Of a stretch of 64,000 nt of DNA, positions 17,198 to 27,420 are shown in pieces. A program made the translations under genes and the position numbers. Location: contig NZ_UZWE01000026.1 of assembly GCF_900631945.1 (NCBI RefSeq), positions 1-64,000 on the forward strand, read 5' to 3'. The notes beneath the pieces are model-generated. The model did no database searches, was not told the DNA's origin, and worked only from the letters and a program-made list of their open reading frames with translations. The DNA comes from Paracoccus haematequi (GTDB taxonomy: Bacteria; Pseudomonadota; Alphaproteobacteria; Rhodobacterales; Rhodobacteraceae). Positions within the stretch are counted from its first letter, which is position 1, and the number at the start of each line of letters is the position of its first letter.

Positions 17198-19721
17198 TGA
17201 CGATCCGCCCCGGCACCACGATCAGCTTCTTGGGCGGCGCGCCTTCCAGGAACTTCAGCACCGTTTCGTCGGCCAGCACCAGCGCCTCGATCTGGTCCTT
17301 GGGCATGTCCCTGGCGACGCTGATCTCGGCCCGGCGCTTGCCATTGATCTGGATCGGCAGGGTGACGGTATCGTCCTCCAGCATCGCCGGATCCGCCTTC
17401 GGCCATGGCGCATCGACCAGCAGCCCCTGCCCGCCCGCCATGGCCCAGACATCCTCGGCCAGATGCGGCACCATCGGCCCCATCAGTTGCGCCAGGATCC
17501 GCAGCACCGCGCGGCGGCTTTCACCGCCTGCCTTCGATTTGCCGATCGCGTTTGCCAGTTCATAGATTTTCGCCACGGCCTTGTTGAAGGCGAAGCCCTC
17601 GATGGCGCGGGTCACATCTGCGACGGCCCGATGCGCGGCGCGCGTCAGGTCGGGATCGTCGCCGCCCTCCCCAACCTCATCGGCCAGACGCCAGACGCGG
17701 GCCAGGAACTTGTTCGCGGCCTCGGCGCCTGCGGCGGTCCATTCCACGTCGCGTTCGGGCGGGCTGTCGGACAGCATGAACCAGCGCGCGGTGTCGGCGC
17801 CGAAATTGGCGACGATGTTGACCGGATCGACCACGTTCTTCTTCGATTTCGACATCTTGGCCGAGGGGATGATCTCGACCGGGGTGCCATCCGCAAGCCT
17901 GCCGTCGGTCACATCCTCGGGCAGGTGATACACTGGCCGCCCCCGGTCGTCGGTGGTCTTGTAGATCTCGTGCGTCACCATGCCTTGCGTGAACAGCGCG
18001 TCGAACGGCTCCTTGGCGCTTTCGGGCAGGTGGCCGGTCTTGACCATCGCGCGGGCGAAGAACCGGGAATAGAGCAGGTGCAGGATCGCGTGTTCGATCC
18101 CGCCGATATACTGGTCGACATTCATCCAGTAGTCGGCATCCGCGCGGTCGGTCGGCATCGCGGCATGGGGGCTGGTGAAGCGCGCGTAGTACCAGGACGA
18201 ATCGACGAAGGTGTCCATCGTGTCCGTCTCGCGCCGGGCCGGGCCGCCGCATTGCGGGCAGGTGGCCTGGCGCCAGGTCGGGTGGCGGTCCAACGGGTTG
18301 CCCGGCACGTCGAACGTCACGTCCTGAGGCAGCAGGACCGGCAGGTTCTCCTTGGCCTCGGGCACCGTGCCGCAGGCGTCGCAATGCAGCACCGGGATCG
18401 GGCAGCCCCAATAGCGCTGGCGCGAGATGCCCCAATCGCGCAGGCGGAATTTCGTCACGCCCTGGCCATAGCCCGCCGCCTCGGCATGGGCGATGGCGGC
18501 GTCCACCGCAGCCTCTCCGGTCTGGTCGGCCGGACCCGCGAAGCCGCGCACATAGGTGACGGTCTCGGACTTCAGCGGCACGAAGGGGGCCTTGGCCACC
18601 AGCGCATCGGCCTGATCCCGTGTCATGCCGCGTTCACCGAAAGTGGCGCGGATCGGCAATCCGTATTTCGTGGCGAATTCATGGTCGCGTTCGTCATGGG
18701 CGGGGCTGCCGAAGATCGCGCCGGTGCCGTAATCCATCAGCACGAAATTCGCGATCCAGATCGGCAACTGCCAGTCGGAATCCAGCGGGTGGCGGACCGT
18801 CAGGCCGGTGTCGAAGCCCAGCTTGGGCGCGGTCTCGATGGCTTCCTCGGTCGTGCCGATCTTGCGGCAGTCCTCGACGAACGCCGCGACCTTCGGATCG
18901 GCGGCGGCCAGGTCGCGGACCAGCGGGTGATCCGGCGACAGCGCGACGAAAGATGCCCCCATCAGCGTGTCGGGCCGGGTCGTATAAACCTCGATCTGCG
19001 CGAAGTCCTCGGGCGCATCGACGGTTTCGAACCGGAATTGCAGCCCGCGCGACTTGCCGATCCAGTTCGACTGCATCAGCCGCACCTTTTCCGGCCAGCC
19101 GGTCAGCCCGTCCAGCGCCGACAGCAGTTCATCGGAATAATCCGAGATGCGGAAGAACCACTGCGTCAGCTCGCGCCGCTCCACCGTGGCACCGGATCGC
19201 CAGCCCTTGCCGTCGATCACCTGCTCGTTGGCCAGCACGGTCATGTCGACCGGATCCCAGTTCACCTGCGCCGACTTGCGGGTGATCAGCCCCGCCTGAA
19301 GCATGTCCAGGAACAGCGCCTGCTGCTGGGCCACATAAGCGTCGTCGCAGGTGGCGAATTCGCGGGACCAGTCGATGGACAGGCCCAGCGGCTTCAACTG
19401 GCCGCGCATGGTGGCGATATTGGCATAGGTCCAGTCGCGCGGATGGCCGCCCTGTTCCATCGCGGCATTCTCGGCCGGCATTCCGAAGGCATCCCAGCCC
19501 ATCGGGTGCAGCACCGAATACCCCTGCGCCCGCTTGAAGCGGGCCACCACGTCGCCCATCGTGTAGTTGCGCACATGGCCCATGTGGATGCGCCCCGAGG
19601 GATAGGGGAACATCTCCAGCACATAATATTTCGGCCGCTGGTCGCGGGTGGCGGTGAAGCTGCCGGCCTGGTCCCAGGCCTGCTGCCACCGGGATTCGCT
19701 GCTGGAGGGATCATAGGGCAT
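17184..19721 (-). CDS. leuS: Leucyl-tRNA synthetase
   Basis: The 845-residue class I synthetase attaches leucine to tRNA-Leu. The HIGH-like motif is [11 protein letters not shown] (about 39-49), the editing domain (CP1) spans the middle with the T-rich [20 protein letters not shown] segment, and the KMSKS loop is [15 protein letters not shown] zinc-type CxxC appears near LHCDACGTV and CPQCGG. I chose the ATG at 19721 with AAAGG upstream. An ATG at 19742 would add seven residues without a good site. It heads the leuS-lptE-holA-flavoprotein unit. The length matches bacterial LeuRS. Confidence 0.96.
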   Translation of the reverse strand: MPYDPSSSESRWQQAWDQAGSFTATRDQRPKYYVLEMFPYPSGRIHMGHVRNYTMGDVVARFKRAQGYSVLHPMGWDAFGMPAENAAMEQGGHPRDWTYANIATMRGQLKPLGLSIDWSREFATCDDAYVAQQQALFLDMLQAGLITRKSAQVNWDPVDMTVLANEQVIDGKGWRSGATVERRELTQWFFRISDYSDELLSALDGLTGWPEKVRLMQSNWIGKSRGLQFRFETVDAPEDFAQIEVYTTRPDTLMGASFVALSPDHPLVRDLAAADPKVAAFVEDCRKIGTTEEAIETAPKLGFDTGLTVRHPLDSDWQLPIWIANFVLMDYGTGAIFGSPAHDERDHEFATKYGLPIRATFGERGMTRDQADALVAKAPFVPLKSETVTYVRGFAGPADQTGEAAVDAAIAHAEAAGYGQGVTKFRLRDWGISRQRYWGCPIPVLHCDACGTVPEAKENLPVLLPQDVTFDVPGNPLDRHPTWRQATCPQCGGPARRETDTMDTFVDSSWYYARFTSPHAAMPTDRADADYWMNVDQYIGGIEHAILHLLYSRFFARAMVKTGHLPESAKEPFDALFTQGMVTHEIYKTTDDRGRPVYHLPEDVTDGRLADGTPVEIIPSAKMSKSKKNVVDPVNIVANFGADTARWFMLSDSPPERDVEWTAAGAEAANKFLARVWRLADEVGEGGDDPDLTRAAHRAVADVTRAIEGFAFNKAVAKIYELANAIGKSKAGGESRRAVLRILAQLMGPMVPHLAEDVWAMAGGQGLLVDAPWPKADPAMLEDDTVTLPIQINGKRRAEISVARDMPKDQIEALVLADETVLKFLEGAPPKKLIVVPGRIVNVVA

Positions 19722-19804
19722 GGTGCGGACCTTTGGCGTCATTCGTCGCGGCCGGGTTTATACGGCGCGACGGGACGGGTCCAGTGGGCGGGGGTGCCGC
19801 GCGC

Positions 19805-20281
19805 CTACAGCCGTCCGTCCTGGATCCGCAACTGCCGGGCGCGGGTCAGGATCGCGTCCTCGACCGCGCGGACGGTGCCGGGTTCCACCGCCGCCCCGCC
19901 CGGACCTTGCAGCGACAGCTTCAGGCTGCGCGCGTCCAGGGCCGGATCGGCGATCTTGATCGTCGCGCGATAGGACCGCCCGCCGCCTGGGGGCGTGCCA
20001 TATCCGGTCTGGATGACGCCGGTGAACGGATCGACCGACTGCACCGGCAGGAAGTTCAGCACCTCAAGGCTGGCGTTCCACAGATACTTGTTCACGCCGA
20101 CGGTGGTGTTGGGGTTTTCGGAATTGCGGAACGTGTCCCAGATCGTCGTGCCCCGGACCTCGGGGCGCATGTCGGGGCTGTCCTGGGGGCCGAGATTCGG
20201 ACCCCCGCGGCCGCCGCAGGCGGCCAGCCCGGCGCAAAGCGTCGCTGCGATGATCAGGCGCGCGGCTTGTGCGGTTTTCAT
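19805..20281 (-). CDS. DUF3576 lipoprotein
   Basis: The 158-residue predicted lipoprotein has signal LCAGLAAC (cysteine about 22), then a Gly/Pro-rich linker. The conserved DUF3576 block follows: TTIWDTFRNSENPNTTVGVNKYLW, with LEVLNFLPVQSVDPFTGVI, GYGTPPGGGRSYRATI and a C-terminal ARQLRIQDGRL. This family is restricted to alphaproteobacteria and commonly precedes leuS, as here (83 bases before its start). Its function is unknown; periplasmic, outer-membrane-linked placement is inferred from the lipobox. It is divergent from the porin gene across 255 bases. Confidence 0.85.
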   Translation of the reverse strand: MKTAQAARLIIAATLCAGLAACGGRGGPNLGPQDSPDMRPEVRGTTIWDTFRNSENPNTTVGVNKYLWNASLEVLNFLPVQSVDPFTGVIQTGYGTPPGGGRSYRATIKIADPALDARSLKLSLQGPGGAAVEPGTVRAVEDAILTRARQLRIQDGRL

Positions 20282-20536
20282 GCGGTCCCCCGTTTTTCGC
20301 GTTGGCGCAGCTTTAGCGCGGATCGCCCCCGCCCCACAAGCGCCTTGGCCCGCGTCCGCCGAAGCGTCCGACGGCAGCATCACGCAAAGGTGTGGCCCTT
20401 GTGCATCACAGAATCCGCCAAGGCCGGCGCAGCGGCGCGATTCCGTTGCATCACGGGGACGGACGGGGGAAACAAACAGCATACCCAAGGCGGTAATGCC
20501 GGTTTGGGCATCAGAGAGACAAGAGGGAACTTGACC
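20282..20536 (+). promoter_or_regulatory. Porin upstream region with three GCATCAC repeats and a 5' UTR hairpin
   Basis: The gap between the DUF3576 gene and the porin contains the heptamer GCATCAC at 20377-20383, 20403-20409 and 20448-20454. A hairpin (CCCAA-GGC/GCC-TTTGGG, 20484-20508) lies close to the ribosome-binding site GAGGGAAC. Repeated short motifs ahead of a porin often bind an envelope-stress or osmotic regulator, but no regulator can be named. No clear -35/-10 pair was identified. Confidence 0.4.
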
Positions 20537-21556
20537 ATGAAAAAGGCTCTTATCGCCTCCACCGCGCTGGTCCTGACCGCCGGCGTCGCCGCCGCCGACG
20601 TGACCATCTCGGGTTACGGCCGGACTGGCGTGATCTATTACGAAAACGACGACTCGAACGTTAACGAGACCCAGATCATCTCGCGCCTGCGGATGAACAT
20701 CGACGCCGCGACCTCCACCGACCAAGGCGTCGACTTCGGTGCCCGCTTCCGTCTGCAGTGGGACCAGAACCGCGATGACGACCGTGGTCAGCGCGGCGCG
20801 ACCAACGCCGGCAAGCTGTACGTGACCGCCAGCGGCCTGACCGTTGAAATCGGTAACGTCGACACTGCGTTCGACTCGAACGGCCTGATCTACGCGACCG
20901 AACTGGGTTCCTATGACCGCTCGGTCGGCTTCAGCGACGTGACCGGCAACTTCTTCTCGTATCACACCGGCGAATACGACCAGGACGAAGTCGGTCGCGT
21001 CGGCATCCGCGCGCTCTACTCGGTCGGCGATCTGGAAGTGCAAGCGTCGTATGTGGACCCGGATCAGCGCTATGACCGCGGTGTCGGCATCGACCTCGAC
21101 GGCGACGGCGTCGTCGATGTTGTCTCCAATCCGAATGCCGATCTGGAAGAAGAGTTCAGCATCTCGGTCGACTATACCTGGAACGAGCGTCTGGAACTCT
21201 CGGCTGCCGCAGCTTGGAACGGCGGCGGGATCGACGGCAACGACATCTTCTTCGTGGGTGCCCGTTACGCCGTTATGGAAAACGCCCGCATCGGCCTGAA
21301 CTATGTTGACGCCGGCGACGACGAAGATGGCTACGATGGCCAAACCTTCGCCCTGTATGGCGACTACACCCTGGCCGATGGCCTGACCAACATCGAAGCC
21401 TATATCGCCAACAACAACAACGATGCCAATGAAACCGACAATGCGTTCGGTATCGGCGTCAACTACGACCTGGGCGGTGCCCGTCTGGGTGCCTCGCTGC
21501 AGCGCGACTATGCTGAAAACGTGACCGCCGACTTTGGCGTGCGCTTCGACTTCTGA
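20537..21556 (+). CDS. Rhodobacter/Paracoccus-type outer-membrane porin
   Basis: The 339-residue protein has a Sec signal peptide (MKKALIASTALVLTAGVAAA, cleavage before DVTIS at about residue 21). The mature part is acidic, rich in Asp, Asn and aromatic residues, with alternating short strands typical of a 16-stranded barrel (GYGRTGVIYYE at the start, ADFGVRFDF at the C-terminus). The final Phe is the usual outer-membrane insertion signal. Codon use is more biased than in neighbouring genes (many AAC, GGT and CGT codons), which suggests high expression. A strong terminator follows. Substrate selectivity is unknown; general diffusion is assumed. Confidence 0.92.
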   Translation: MKKALIASTALVLTAGVAAADVTISGYGRTGVIYYENDDSNVNETQIISRLRMNIDAATSTDQGVDFGARFRLQWDQNRDDDRGQRGATNAGKLYVTASGLTVEIGNVDTAFDSNGLIYATELGSYDRSVGFSDVTGNFFSYHTGEYDQDEVGRVGIRALYSVGDLEVQASYVDPDQRYDRGVGIDLDGDGVVDVVSNPNADLEEEFSISVDYTWNERLELSAAAAWNGGGIDGNDIFFVGARYAVMENARIGLNYVDAGDDEDGYDGQTFALYGDYTLADGLTNIEAYIANNNNDANETDNAFGIGVNYDLGGARLGASLQRDYAENVTADFGVRFDF

Positions 21557-21580
21557 TCCACAAGATCGGATGCCAAACTC

Positions 21581-21611
21581 AAGAGCGGGCCTTGCGCCCG
21601 CTCTTTTCTTT
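21581..21611 (+). terminator. Intrinsic terminator of the porin gene
   Basis: A perfect 10-bp stem (AAGAGCGGGC at 21581-21590, GCCCGCTCTT at 21596-21605) with a five-base loop is followed by TTCTTTTT. It ends 16 bases before the yggS start, which separates the highly expressed porin from the next gene. Confidence 0.9.
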
Positions 21612-21626
21612 TTGTCTTGTCGCATC

Positions 21627-22280
21627 ATGGGACTGGATGACATCAGGCGCCGCATCGCCGCGGCCGAGGAACGGGCCGGACGCGCGCCCGGCAGCGTCAC
21701 GCTGATCGCTGTCAGCAAGGTGCAGCCTGCGGATCGCGTGACAACCGTGCTGGACGCAGGTCAGCGCGTCTTCGGCGAAAACTATGTGCAAGAGGCGCAG
21801 GGCAAATGGCCCGGCTGGCGCGCCGCCTATCCGGGGGTCGAATTGCACATGATCGGCCCGCTGCAATCCAACAAGGCCCGCGCGGCGGTCGAACTGTTCG
21901 ACGCCATCCACACCCTGGACCGCATGACCCTCGCCCGCAAGCTGGCCCAGCAGATCGCCGACCAGGGCCGCAGCCCCCGGCTGTTCATCCAGGTCAATAC
22001 CGGGGACGAGCCGCAGAAGGCCGGAATCCTCGCCGACGAACTGCCGGTCTTCCTGTCCTCCTGCCGCGACCTGGGCCTGTCGCCCCAAGGCCTCATGTGC
22101 ATCCCGCCCGAGGACCAGGATCCCCTGCCCCATTTCCGCCTGCTGCGCCGCCTTGCTGCGGATCACGGGCTGCCGAACCTGTCCATGGGAATGAGCGCGG
22201 ATTTCGAAACCGCCATCGCCGAGGGCGCGACCCATGTGCGCGTGGGATCGGCCCTCTTTGGCGCCCGCGACTACGGCTGA
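21627..22280 (+). CDS. YggS/PLPBP family pyridoxal-phosphate homeostasis protein
   Basis: The 217-residue single-domain protein has the fold of the alanine racemase N-domain. Motifs include VTLIAVSKVQPADRV, in which the lysine binds PLP, GENYVQEAQGKW, LHMIGPLQSNKARAAVELFDAIHTLD and LSMGMSADFETAIAEGATHVRVGSALFG. YggS-type proteins buffer PLP and affect amino-acid metabolism. The start follows the porin terminator closely, so either the promoter lies within or just after the terminator, or some readthrough occurs. The downstream serC uses PLP, but with its own leader. Confidence 0.92.
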   Translation: MGLDDIRRRIAAAEERAGRAPGSVTLIAVSKVQPADRVTTVLDAGQRVFGENYVQEAQGKWPGWRAAYPGVELHMIGPLQSNKARAAVELFDAIHTLDRMTLARKLAQQIADQGRSPRLFIQVNTGDEPQKAGILADELPVFLSSCRDLGLSPQGLMCIPPEDQDPLPHFRLLRRLAADHGLPNLSMGMSADFETAIAEGATHVRVGSALFGARDYG

Positions 22281-22295
22281 TTTCCTCTTGCGAAA

Positions 22296-22367
22296 CGCCG
22301 CCGCCCCGCGTATGTCCGGCGGCGGGACACCCTTCCCCAACGAAGGGCTTTTAGCTGGAAGGCTGAC
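22296..22367 (+). ncRNA. Candidate serC leader RNA motif
   Basis: The segment before serC forms two hairpins: CGCCGCCG/CGGCGGCG (22296-22303/22317-22324) and CCCTTC/GAAGGG (22330-22335/22342-22347). The conserved-looking CTTTTAGCTGGAAGGCTGAC then runs into the start codon. A 'serC' RNA motif upstream of serC-serA is described for alphaproteobacteria in comparative-genomics surveys, and its gene order matches. Assignment here is from context and general shape, without a covariance search. Its ligand, if any, is not known. Confidence 0.55.
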
Positions 22368-23516
<1,149 letters not shown>

Positions 23517-23520
23517 CCAA

Positions 23521-23568
23521 GCCGGGGGCTTTCCCCCCGGACCCCCAGGATATTTCCACGAAGATGAA
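23521..23568 (+). repeat. Palindromic repeat copy between serC and serA
   Basis: A 7-bp stem, CCGGGGG/CCCCCGG (23522-23528/23534-23540), is followed by ACCCCCAGGATATTT and CACGAAGATGAA. It sits five bases after the serC stop. The structure could attenuate or stabilise the mRNA between serC and serA. Relatives are at 15423, 31243, 34490, 43293 and 57371. Confidence 0.8.
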
Positions 23569-23611
23569 TAGCGCCCTTGGGTGAAGGGTGCGGCATATGA
23601 GGATGAACGAC

Positions 23612-25201
23612 ATGCCGAAGGTTCTCGTGTCCGACAAGCTGTCGGAAACCGCCGTCCAGATCTTTCGCGACCGCGGCGTCGAGGTGGATTACCTGCCCGA
23701 TCTGGGCAAGGACAAGGAAAAGCTGGCCGAGGTGATCGGGCAGTATGACGGGCTGGCGATCCGGTCCGCGACGAAGGTGACCGAAAAGCTTCTGGAGAAG
23801 GCCACCAATCTCAAGGTCATCGGCCGGGCCGGGATCGGCGTGGACAACGTGGACATTCCGGCGGCGTCGAAAAAGGGCGTGATCGTGATGAACACGCCTT
23901 TCGGCAACAGCGTGACCACCGCCGAACACGCCATCGCCATGATGTTCGCCGTCGCCCGGCAACTGCCCGAGGCCAGCGCCAGCACCCATGCCGGGAAGTG
24001 GGAGAAGAACCGCTTCATGGGGGTCGAGCTGTTCAACAAGACCCTGGGCGTGATCGGGGCGGGGAATATCGGGTCGATCGTCATCGACCGCGCTTTGGGG
24101 CTGCACATGAAGGTGCTGGCCTATGACCCCTTCCTGTCGCCCGAACGCGCCAAGGAGATCGGCGTCACCAAGGTCGAACTGGACGATCTGCTGGCAAAGG
24201 CGGACTTCATCACCTTCCACGTCCCCTTGACCGAGAAGACGAAGAACATCCTGTCGCGCGAGGCCATCGCCAAGCTGAAGCCCGGCGTGCGCATCATCAA
24301 CTGCGCGCGCGGCGGCCTGGTCGACGAAGAAGCCCTGGCCGAGGCGCTGAAGGACGGCCGCGTCGCGGGCGCCGCCTTCGACGTCTTCGCCGTGGAACCT
24401 GCCACCGCCAGCCCGCTGTTCAACCTGCCGAACGTGGTCGTGACCCCGCATCTGGGCGCGTCCACCACCGAGGCGCAAGAAAACGTAGCCCTGCAAGTGG
24501 CCGAGCAGATGTCGGATTATCTGCTGACGGGCGCGGTGCAGAACGCGCTGAACATGCCCTCGGTCACGGCCGAGGAAGCCGCCGTCATGGGCCCCTGGAT
24601 CAAGCTGGCAGGGCATCTGGGCGCCTTCGTGGGCCAGATGACCGACGAGCCGATCAAGGCGATCAATGTCCTGTATGACGGCGTCGCCGCGACGATGAAC
24701 CTGAACGCGCTGAACGCCGCCGTGATCGCGGGCGTGATGAAGGCCACGAACCCGGACGTGAACATGGTCTCGGCCCCGGTGATGGCCAAGGAACGCGGCG
24801 TGCAGGTGGCCACCACCACCCAGGACAAGGCGGGCGTGTTCGAAGGCTATATCAAGCTGACCGTCGTCACCGACACGCGCGAGCGGTCCATCGCCGGCAC
24901 CGTCTTCAGCGACGGCAAGCCGCGCTTCATCCAGATCCGCGGCATCAATATCGACGCCGAGGTCGGGCAGCACATGCTGTATACCCGCAACAAGGACGTG
25001 CCGGGGGTCATCGGCGCCCTGGGAATGACGCTGGGCGATCTGGGCGTGAACATCGCCAACTTCACCCTGGGCCGGTCGGCCGAGGGGAACGACGCCATCG
25101 CCATCCTGTACCTGGACGAGGCGATCAGCGACGCGGCCCTGGCGGCGTTGCAGAACACCGGCAAGTTCCTGCAAGCCCGCCGCTTGCAGTTCGAGGTTTG
25201 A
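23612..25201 (+). CDS. serA: D-3-phosphoglycerate dehydrogenase
   Basis: The 529-residue enzyme is of the long form with a substrate/NAD domain (residues about 1-310), an intervening (ASB) domain and a C-terminal ACT domain. Visible motifs are GRAGIGVDNVDIPAAS, the Rossmann GVIGAGNIGSIVIDRAL, the catalytic-site region PHLGASTTEAQENVA, and the C-terminal VPGVIGALGMTLGDLGVNIANF. It makes phosphohydroxypyruvate, the substrate for serC. Several upstream in-frame starts exist (23588, 23597, 23603). The ATG at 23612 was chosen for its GAGG spacing and family N-terminus MPKVLVSDKL. An 11-bp terminator follows. Confidence 0.95.
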   Translation: MPKVLVSDKLSETAVQIFRDRGVEVDYLPDLGKDKEKLAEVIGQYDGLAIRSATKVTEKLLEKATNLKVIGRAGIGVDNVDIPAASKKGVIVMNTPFGNSVTTAEHAIAMMFAVARQLPEASASTHAGKWEKNRFMGVELFNKTLGVIGAGNIGSIVIDRALGLHMKVLAYDPFLSPERAKEIGVTKVELDDLLAKADFITFHVPLTEKTKNILSREAIAKLKPGVRIINCARGGLVDEEALAEALKDGRVAGAAFDVFAVEPATASPLFNLPNVVVTPHLGASTTEAQENVALQVAEQMSDYLLTGAVQNALNMPSVTAEEAAVMGPWIKLAGHLGAFVGQMTDEPIKAINVLYDGVAATMNLNALNAAVIAGVMKATNPDVNMVSAPVMAKERGVQVATTTQDKAGVFEGYIKLTVVTDTRERSIAGTVFSDGKPRFIQIRGINIDAEVGQHMLYTRNKDVPGVIGALGMTLGDLGVNIANFTLGRSAEGNDAIAILYLDEAISDAALAALQNTGKFLQARRLQFEV

Positions 25202-25208
25202 CGATTCC

Positions 25209-25241
25209 GCCGCGTCCCCTTACGCAGGGGGCGCGGCTTTT
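25209..25241 (+). terminator. Intrinsic terminator of the serC-serA unit
   Basis: GCCGCGTCCCC (25209-25219) pairs with GGGGGCGCGGC (25227-25237) with one G:U, loop TTACGCA, followed by TTTTC. It is well placed eight bases after the serA stop. Confidence 0.88.
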
Positions 25242-25258
25242 CTTGCAGCGGGGCGGTG

Positions 25259-25996
25259 ATGCGGCTTTATGTCATTGGCGATGTCCACGGGCATCTGGAC
25301 CAGTTGAAGGCCGCGCATGACCGCATCTTCCGCGACGGCGGCCGGGACGCGGTGATCGCCCATGTGGGCGACCTGATCGACCGGGGGCCGGATTCGCGCG
25401 GCGTCGTCGATTACCTGATGACCGGCCAGGCGCAGGGGCGGCCCTGGATCGTCACGCGGGGCAATCACGACCGTTTCCTGCCGCAATACCTGTCGCAGCC
25501 CGACTGGGTGGATCCGGACCTCAGTTCGCGCCTGCACTGGACGCTGCATTCCGGCTTGGGCGCGCCGGAGACGCTGCGGTCCTATGGCGTCGATCCCGCC
25601 CTGCCGCCCGACCGGATGCTGGCCGAGGCCAAGCGCGCCGTGCCCGCCGCCCACGCCGCCTTCCTGGCCTCGCTGCCGCTCTATTTCCTGCATCCGCTGG
25701 CCCTGGTCGTTCATGCGGGCGTCCGTCCCGGCGTGGACCTGCAAGACCAGGCCGAGGAGGATCTGGTCTGGATCCGGCAGGGATTCCTGAACAGCCCCGT
25801 GGATCACGGCCCGCTGGTCGTCCACGGCCATACCGCGATCCAGACCGCCACCCATTACGGAAACCGCCTGAACGTCGACGGGGGCGCGGCCTATGGCCGT
25901 CCGCTTTGCGCGGCGATCGTCGAACGGGACGCGGTGTATCTGCTGACCGATGACGGCCGCGTGCCGCTGGAACCACAGGATTTGCCATGCGACTGA
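25259..25996 (+). CDS. Serine/threonine-type metallophosphatase
   Basis: The 245-residue calcineurin-like phosphatase has all metal-binding motifs: GDVHGHLDQL, VGDLIDRGPDSRG and RGNHDRF. Histidines in LVVHAGVRPG and VVHGHTAIQ follow later. It resembles bacterial PrpA/lambda-type Ser/Thr protein phosphatases, but its natural substrate (protein or nucleotide) is unknown. GTG at 25256 and ATG at 25259 are both possible; the ATG gives the usual MRLYVIGD start. It overlaps the creA-like gene by ten bases, so the two are likely co-transcribed. Confidence 0.88.
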   Translation: MRLYVIGDVHGHLDQLKAAHDRIFRDGGRDAVIAHVGDLIDRGPDSRGVVDYLMTGQAQGRPWIVTRGNHDRFLPQYLSQPDWVDPDLSSRLHWTLHSGLGAPETLRSYGVDPALPPDRMLAEAKRAVPAAHAAFLASLPLYFLHPLALVVHAGVRPGVDLQDQAEEDLVWIRQGFLNSPVDHGPLVVHGHTAIQTATHYGNRLNVDGGAAYGRPLCAAIVERDAVYLLTDDGRVPLEPQDLPCD

Positions 25997-26451
25997 TCGC
26001 CCTTGCCCTGCTGATGACCCCCGCCCTGGCCCAGGCCGAGGAGATCGCCAAGATCGGCGTCGACTGGGTCGGCAATGACATCGTGATCGAAGCCGTGGCC
26101 GACCCGGCGGTCGGCGGCGTCACCTGCCACCTGGCCTATTTCGAGCGGTCCGTGCTGGACAGGCTCAGCCAGGGGAACTGGTTCGAGGATCCGTCGAACA
26201 GCGCCATCCAGTGCAGCCGCACCGGCGCCGTGGATGTCAGCGGCCTGCGCCCCGGCCGCCCCGAGGAGGTGTTCAGCGAGGGCCGGTCGCTGCTGTTCAA
26301 GTCGCTGCGCGTCAAGCGCATCTATGACGCGGAAAACCGCGTTCTGGTCTATCTGGCCCATGCCAGCGAATTGACCGAAGGATCCGCCAAGATGTCGATG
26401 TCCACCGTGCCGCTGCTGCCCGAGGACGGGACCGACGCGCCAGCCCGATAG
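25987..26451 (+). CDS. CreA family periplasmic protein
   Basis: The 154-residue protein has a signal peptide (MRLIALALLMTPALAQA). The CreA core follows, with DWVGNDIVIEAVADPAVGGVTCHLAYF, ERSVLDRLSQGNWFEDPSNSAIQC, and a later LFKSLRVKRIYDAENRVLVYLAH. CreA proteins are widespread in Proteobacteria and functionally unassigned. Two conserved cysteines (in TCHL and IQCS) probably form a disulfide. Its 5' end overlaps the phosphatase gene. Nothing in the sequence links it to carbon regulation despite the name. Confidence 0.85.
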   Translation: MRLIALALLMTPALAQAEEIAKIGVDWVGNDIVIEAVADPAVGGVTCHLAYFERSVLDRLSQGNWFEDPSNSAIQCSRTGAVDVSGLRPGRPEEVFSEGRSLLFKSLRVKRIYDAENRVLVYLAHASELTEGSAKMSMSTVPLLPEDGTDAPAR

Positions 26452-26572
26452 GCCCAGGGCCTGTGGCGGACTTGCCCCACGAAATCGTGCAAATGCTGGC
26501 GATCCGATGGACAGAATCGTCGTATCGGATTAAAACGCCCGACAGACCGGCCCGAAGCCTTACGGAATATCC

Positions 26573-26905
26573 ATGCACGGACAGCATCGCATCGCCAAAT
26601 ACGGATTGGGCCAGGTGGTTCGCCATCGGAACAGGCCGTTCCGCGGGGTGATCTTCGATGTGGATCCCGAATTCGCCAATACTCAGGAATGGTACGATTC
26701 CATCCCGGAAGACGTGCGCCCGGCCAAGGACCAGCCGTTCTATCATCTGTATGCCGAAACCGAGGCGACCTATTACGTCGCCTATGTCTCGGAACAGAAC
26801 CTGGTCCCGGACCATTCGGGCGAACCCCTCGACCACCCCGAGGTGTTCGAGATGTTCGGCGATTTCGAGGACGGGCGCTATCCGCTGATGGGTCCGCTGA
26901 ACTGA
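26573..26905 (+). CDS. hspQ: HspQ heat-shock protein
   Basis: The 110-residue protein of the YccV/HspQ family has KYGLGQVVRHRNRPFRGVIFDVDPEF, YHLYAETEATYYVAYVSEQNL and PEVFEMFGDFEDGRYPLMGP. In Enterobacteria HspQ is heat-induced, binds hemimethylated oriC DNA and modulates Lon specificity. These roles are family knowledge. I found no convincing RpoH promoter in the 121 bases upstream. The 3' end overlaps the convergent anti-sigma-like gene by 28 bases, which could allow mutual 3' interference. Confidence 0.88.
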   Translation: MHGQHRIAKYGLGQVVRHRNRPFRGVIFDVDPEFANTQEWYDSIPEDVRPAKDQPFYHLYAETEATYYVAYVSEQNLVPDHSGEPLDHPEVFEMFGDFEDGRYPLMGPLN

Positions 26906-27390
26906 GACTGCTGATAGGGGACCATGAAGGCCAGGCAGTTCCGCTGGTCCTCGCGGTAATAGCACAGCGATTGCGTCAGCCCCTGGATCAGGCACCAGCC
27001 GAAGCCGCCTTCGGGAAGGTCCAGCGGATCCATCACGGGCAGGTTGCGGGGCAGCAGGCAATCGGCCGGCAGCCGGCCGCCGTCGTCGGTGATCGCGCAG
27101 GACAGGCCGTTGTCGTGCATGACCACGCACAGGTGGATCGACCGCGACATGGCGTCCGGCAGCAGCGCAAGCTCGGCATGTTCGACCACGTTGTTCATCA
27201 CCTCGGCCAGGACCAGTTCCAGCCGGCCCATGGTGTCGGCGCTGAGCTGGGGCGCGAAGCGGGCGCGCAGGTCCTTCAGGGCCTGGCGTACGTCATTGGG
27301 ATCGGCTTGCAGCACGCGGTGGAACATCGGCTGCGAGCGGGTCAGCGTGCGGGGTTTCGGACCGGCGTTCTGCCGTTCGGTGGAACTCAT
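26878..27390 (-). CDS. Anti-sigma-factor-type ATP-binding protein (RsbW/SpoIIAB-like)
   Basis: The 170-residue GHKL ATPase domain protein has the N box ELVLAEVMNNVVEHAE, a G1-like ITDDGGRLP and G2-like GGFGWCLIQGL. Such proteins act in partner-switch modules by phosphorylating a STAS antagonist and binding a sigma factor. The paired STAS gene lies 30 bases upstream on the same strand. The partner sigma factor and a PP2C phosphatase are not in this window. The protein may instead control a surface or biofilm phenotype, as similar modules do. The start is the ATG before SSTERQ. Confidence 0.8.
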   Translation of the reverse strand: MSSTERQNAGPKPRTLTRSQPMFHRVLQADPNDVRQALKDLRARFAPQLSADTMGRLELVLAEVMNNVVEHAELALLPDAMSRSIHLCVVMHDNGLSCAITDDGGRLPADCLLPRNLPVMDPLDLPEGGFGWCLIQGLTQSLCYYREDQRNCLAFMVPYQQSQFSGPISG

Positions 27391-27420
27391 TAAAACGACT
27401 CCTGTCTGGGAACGCGGATG

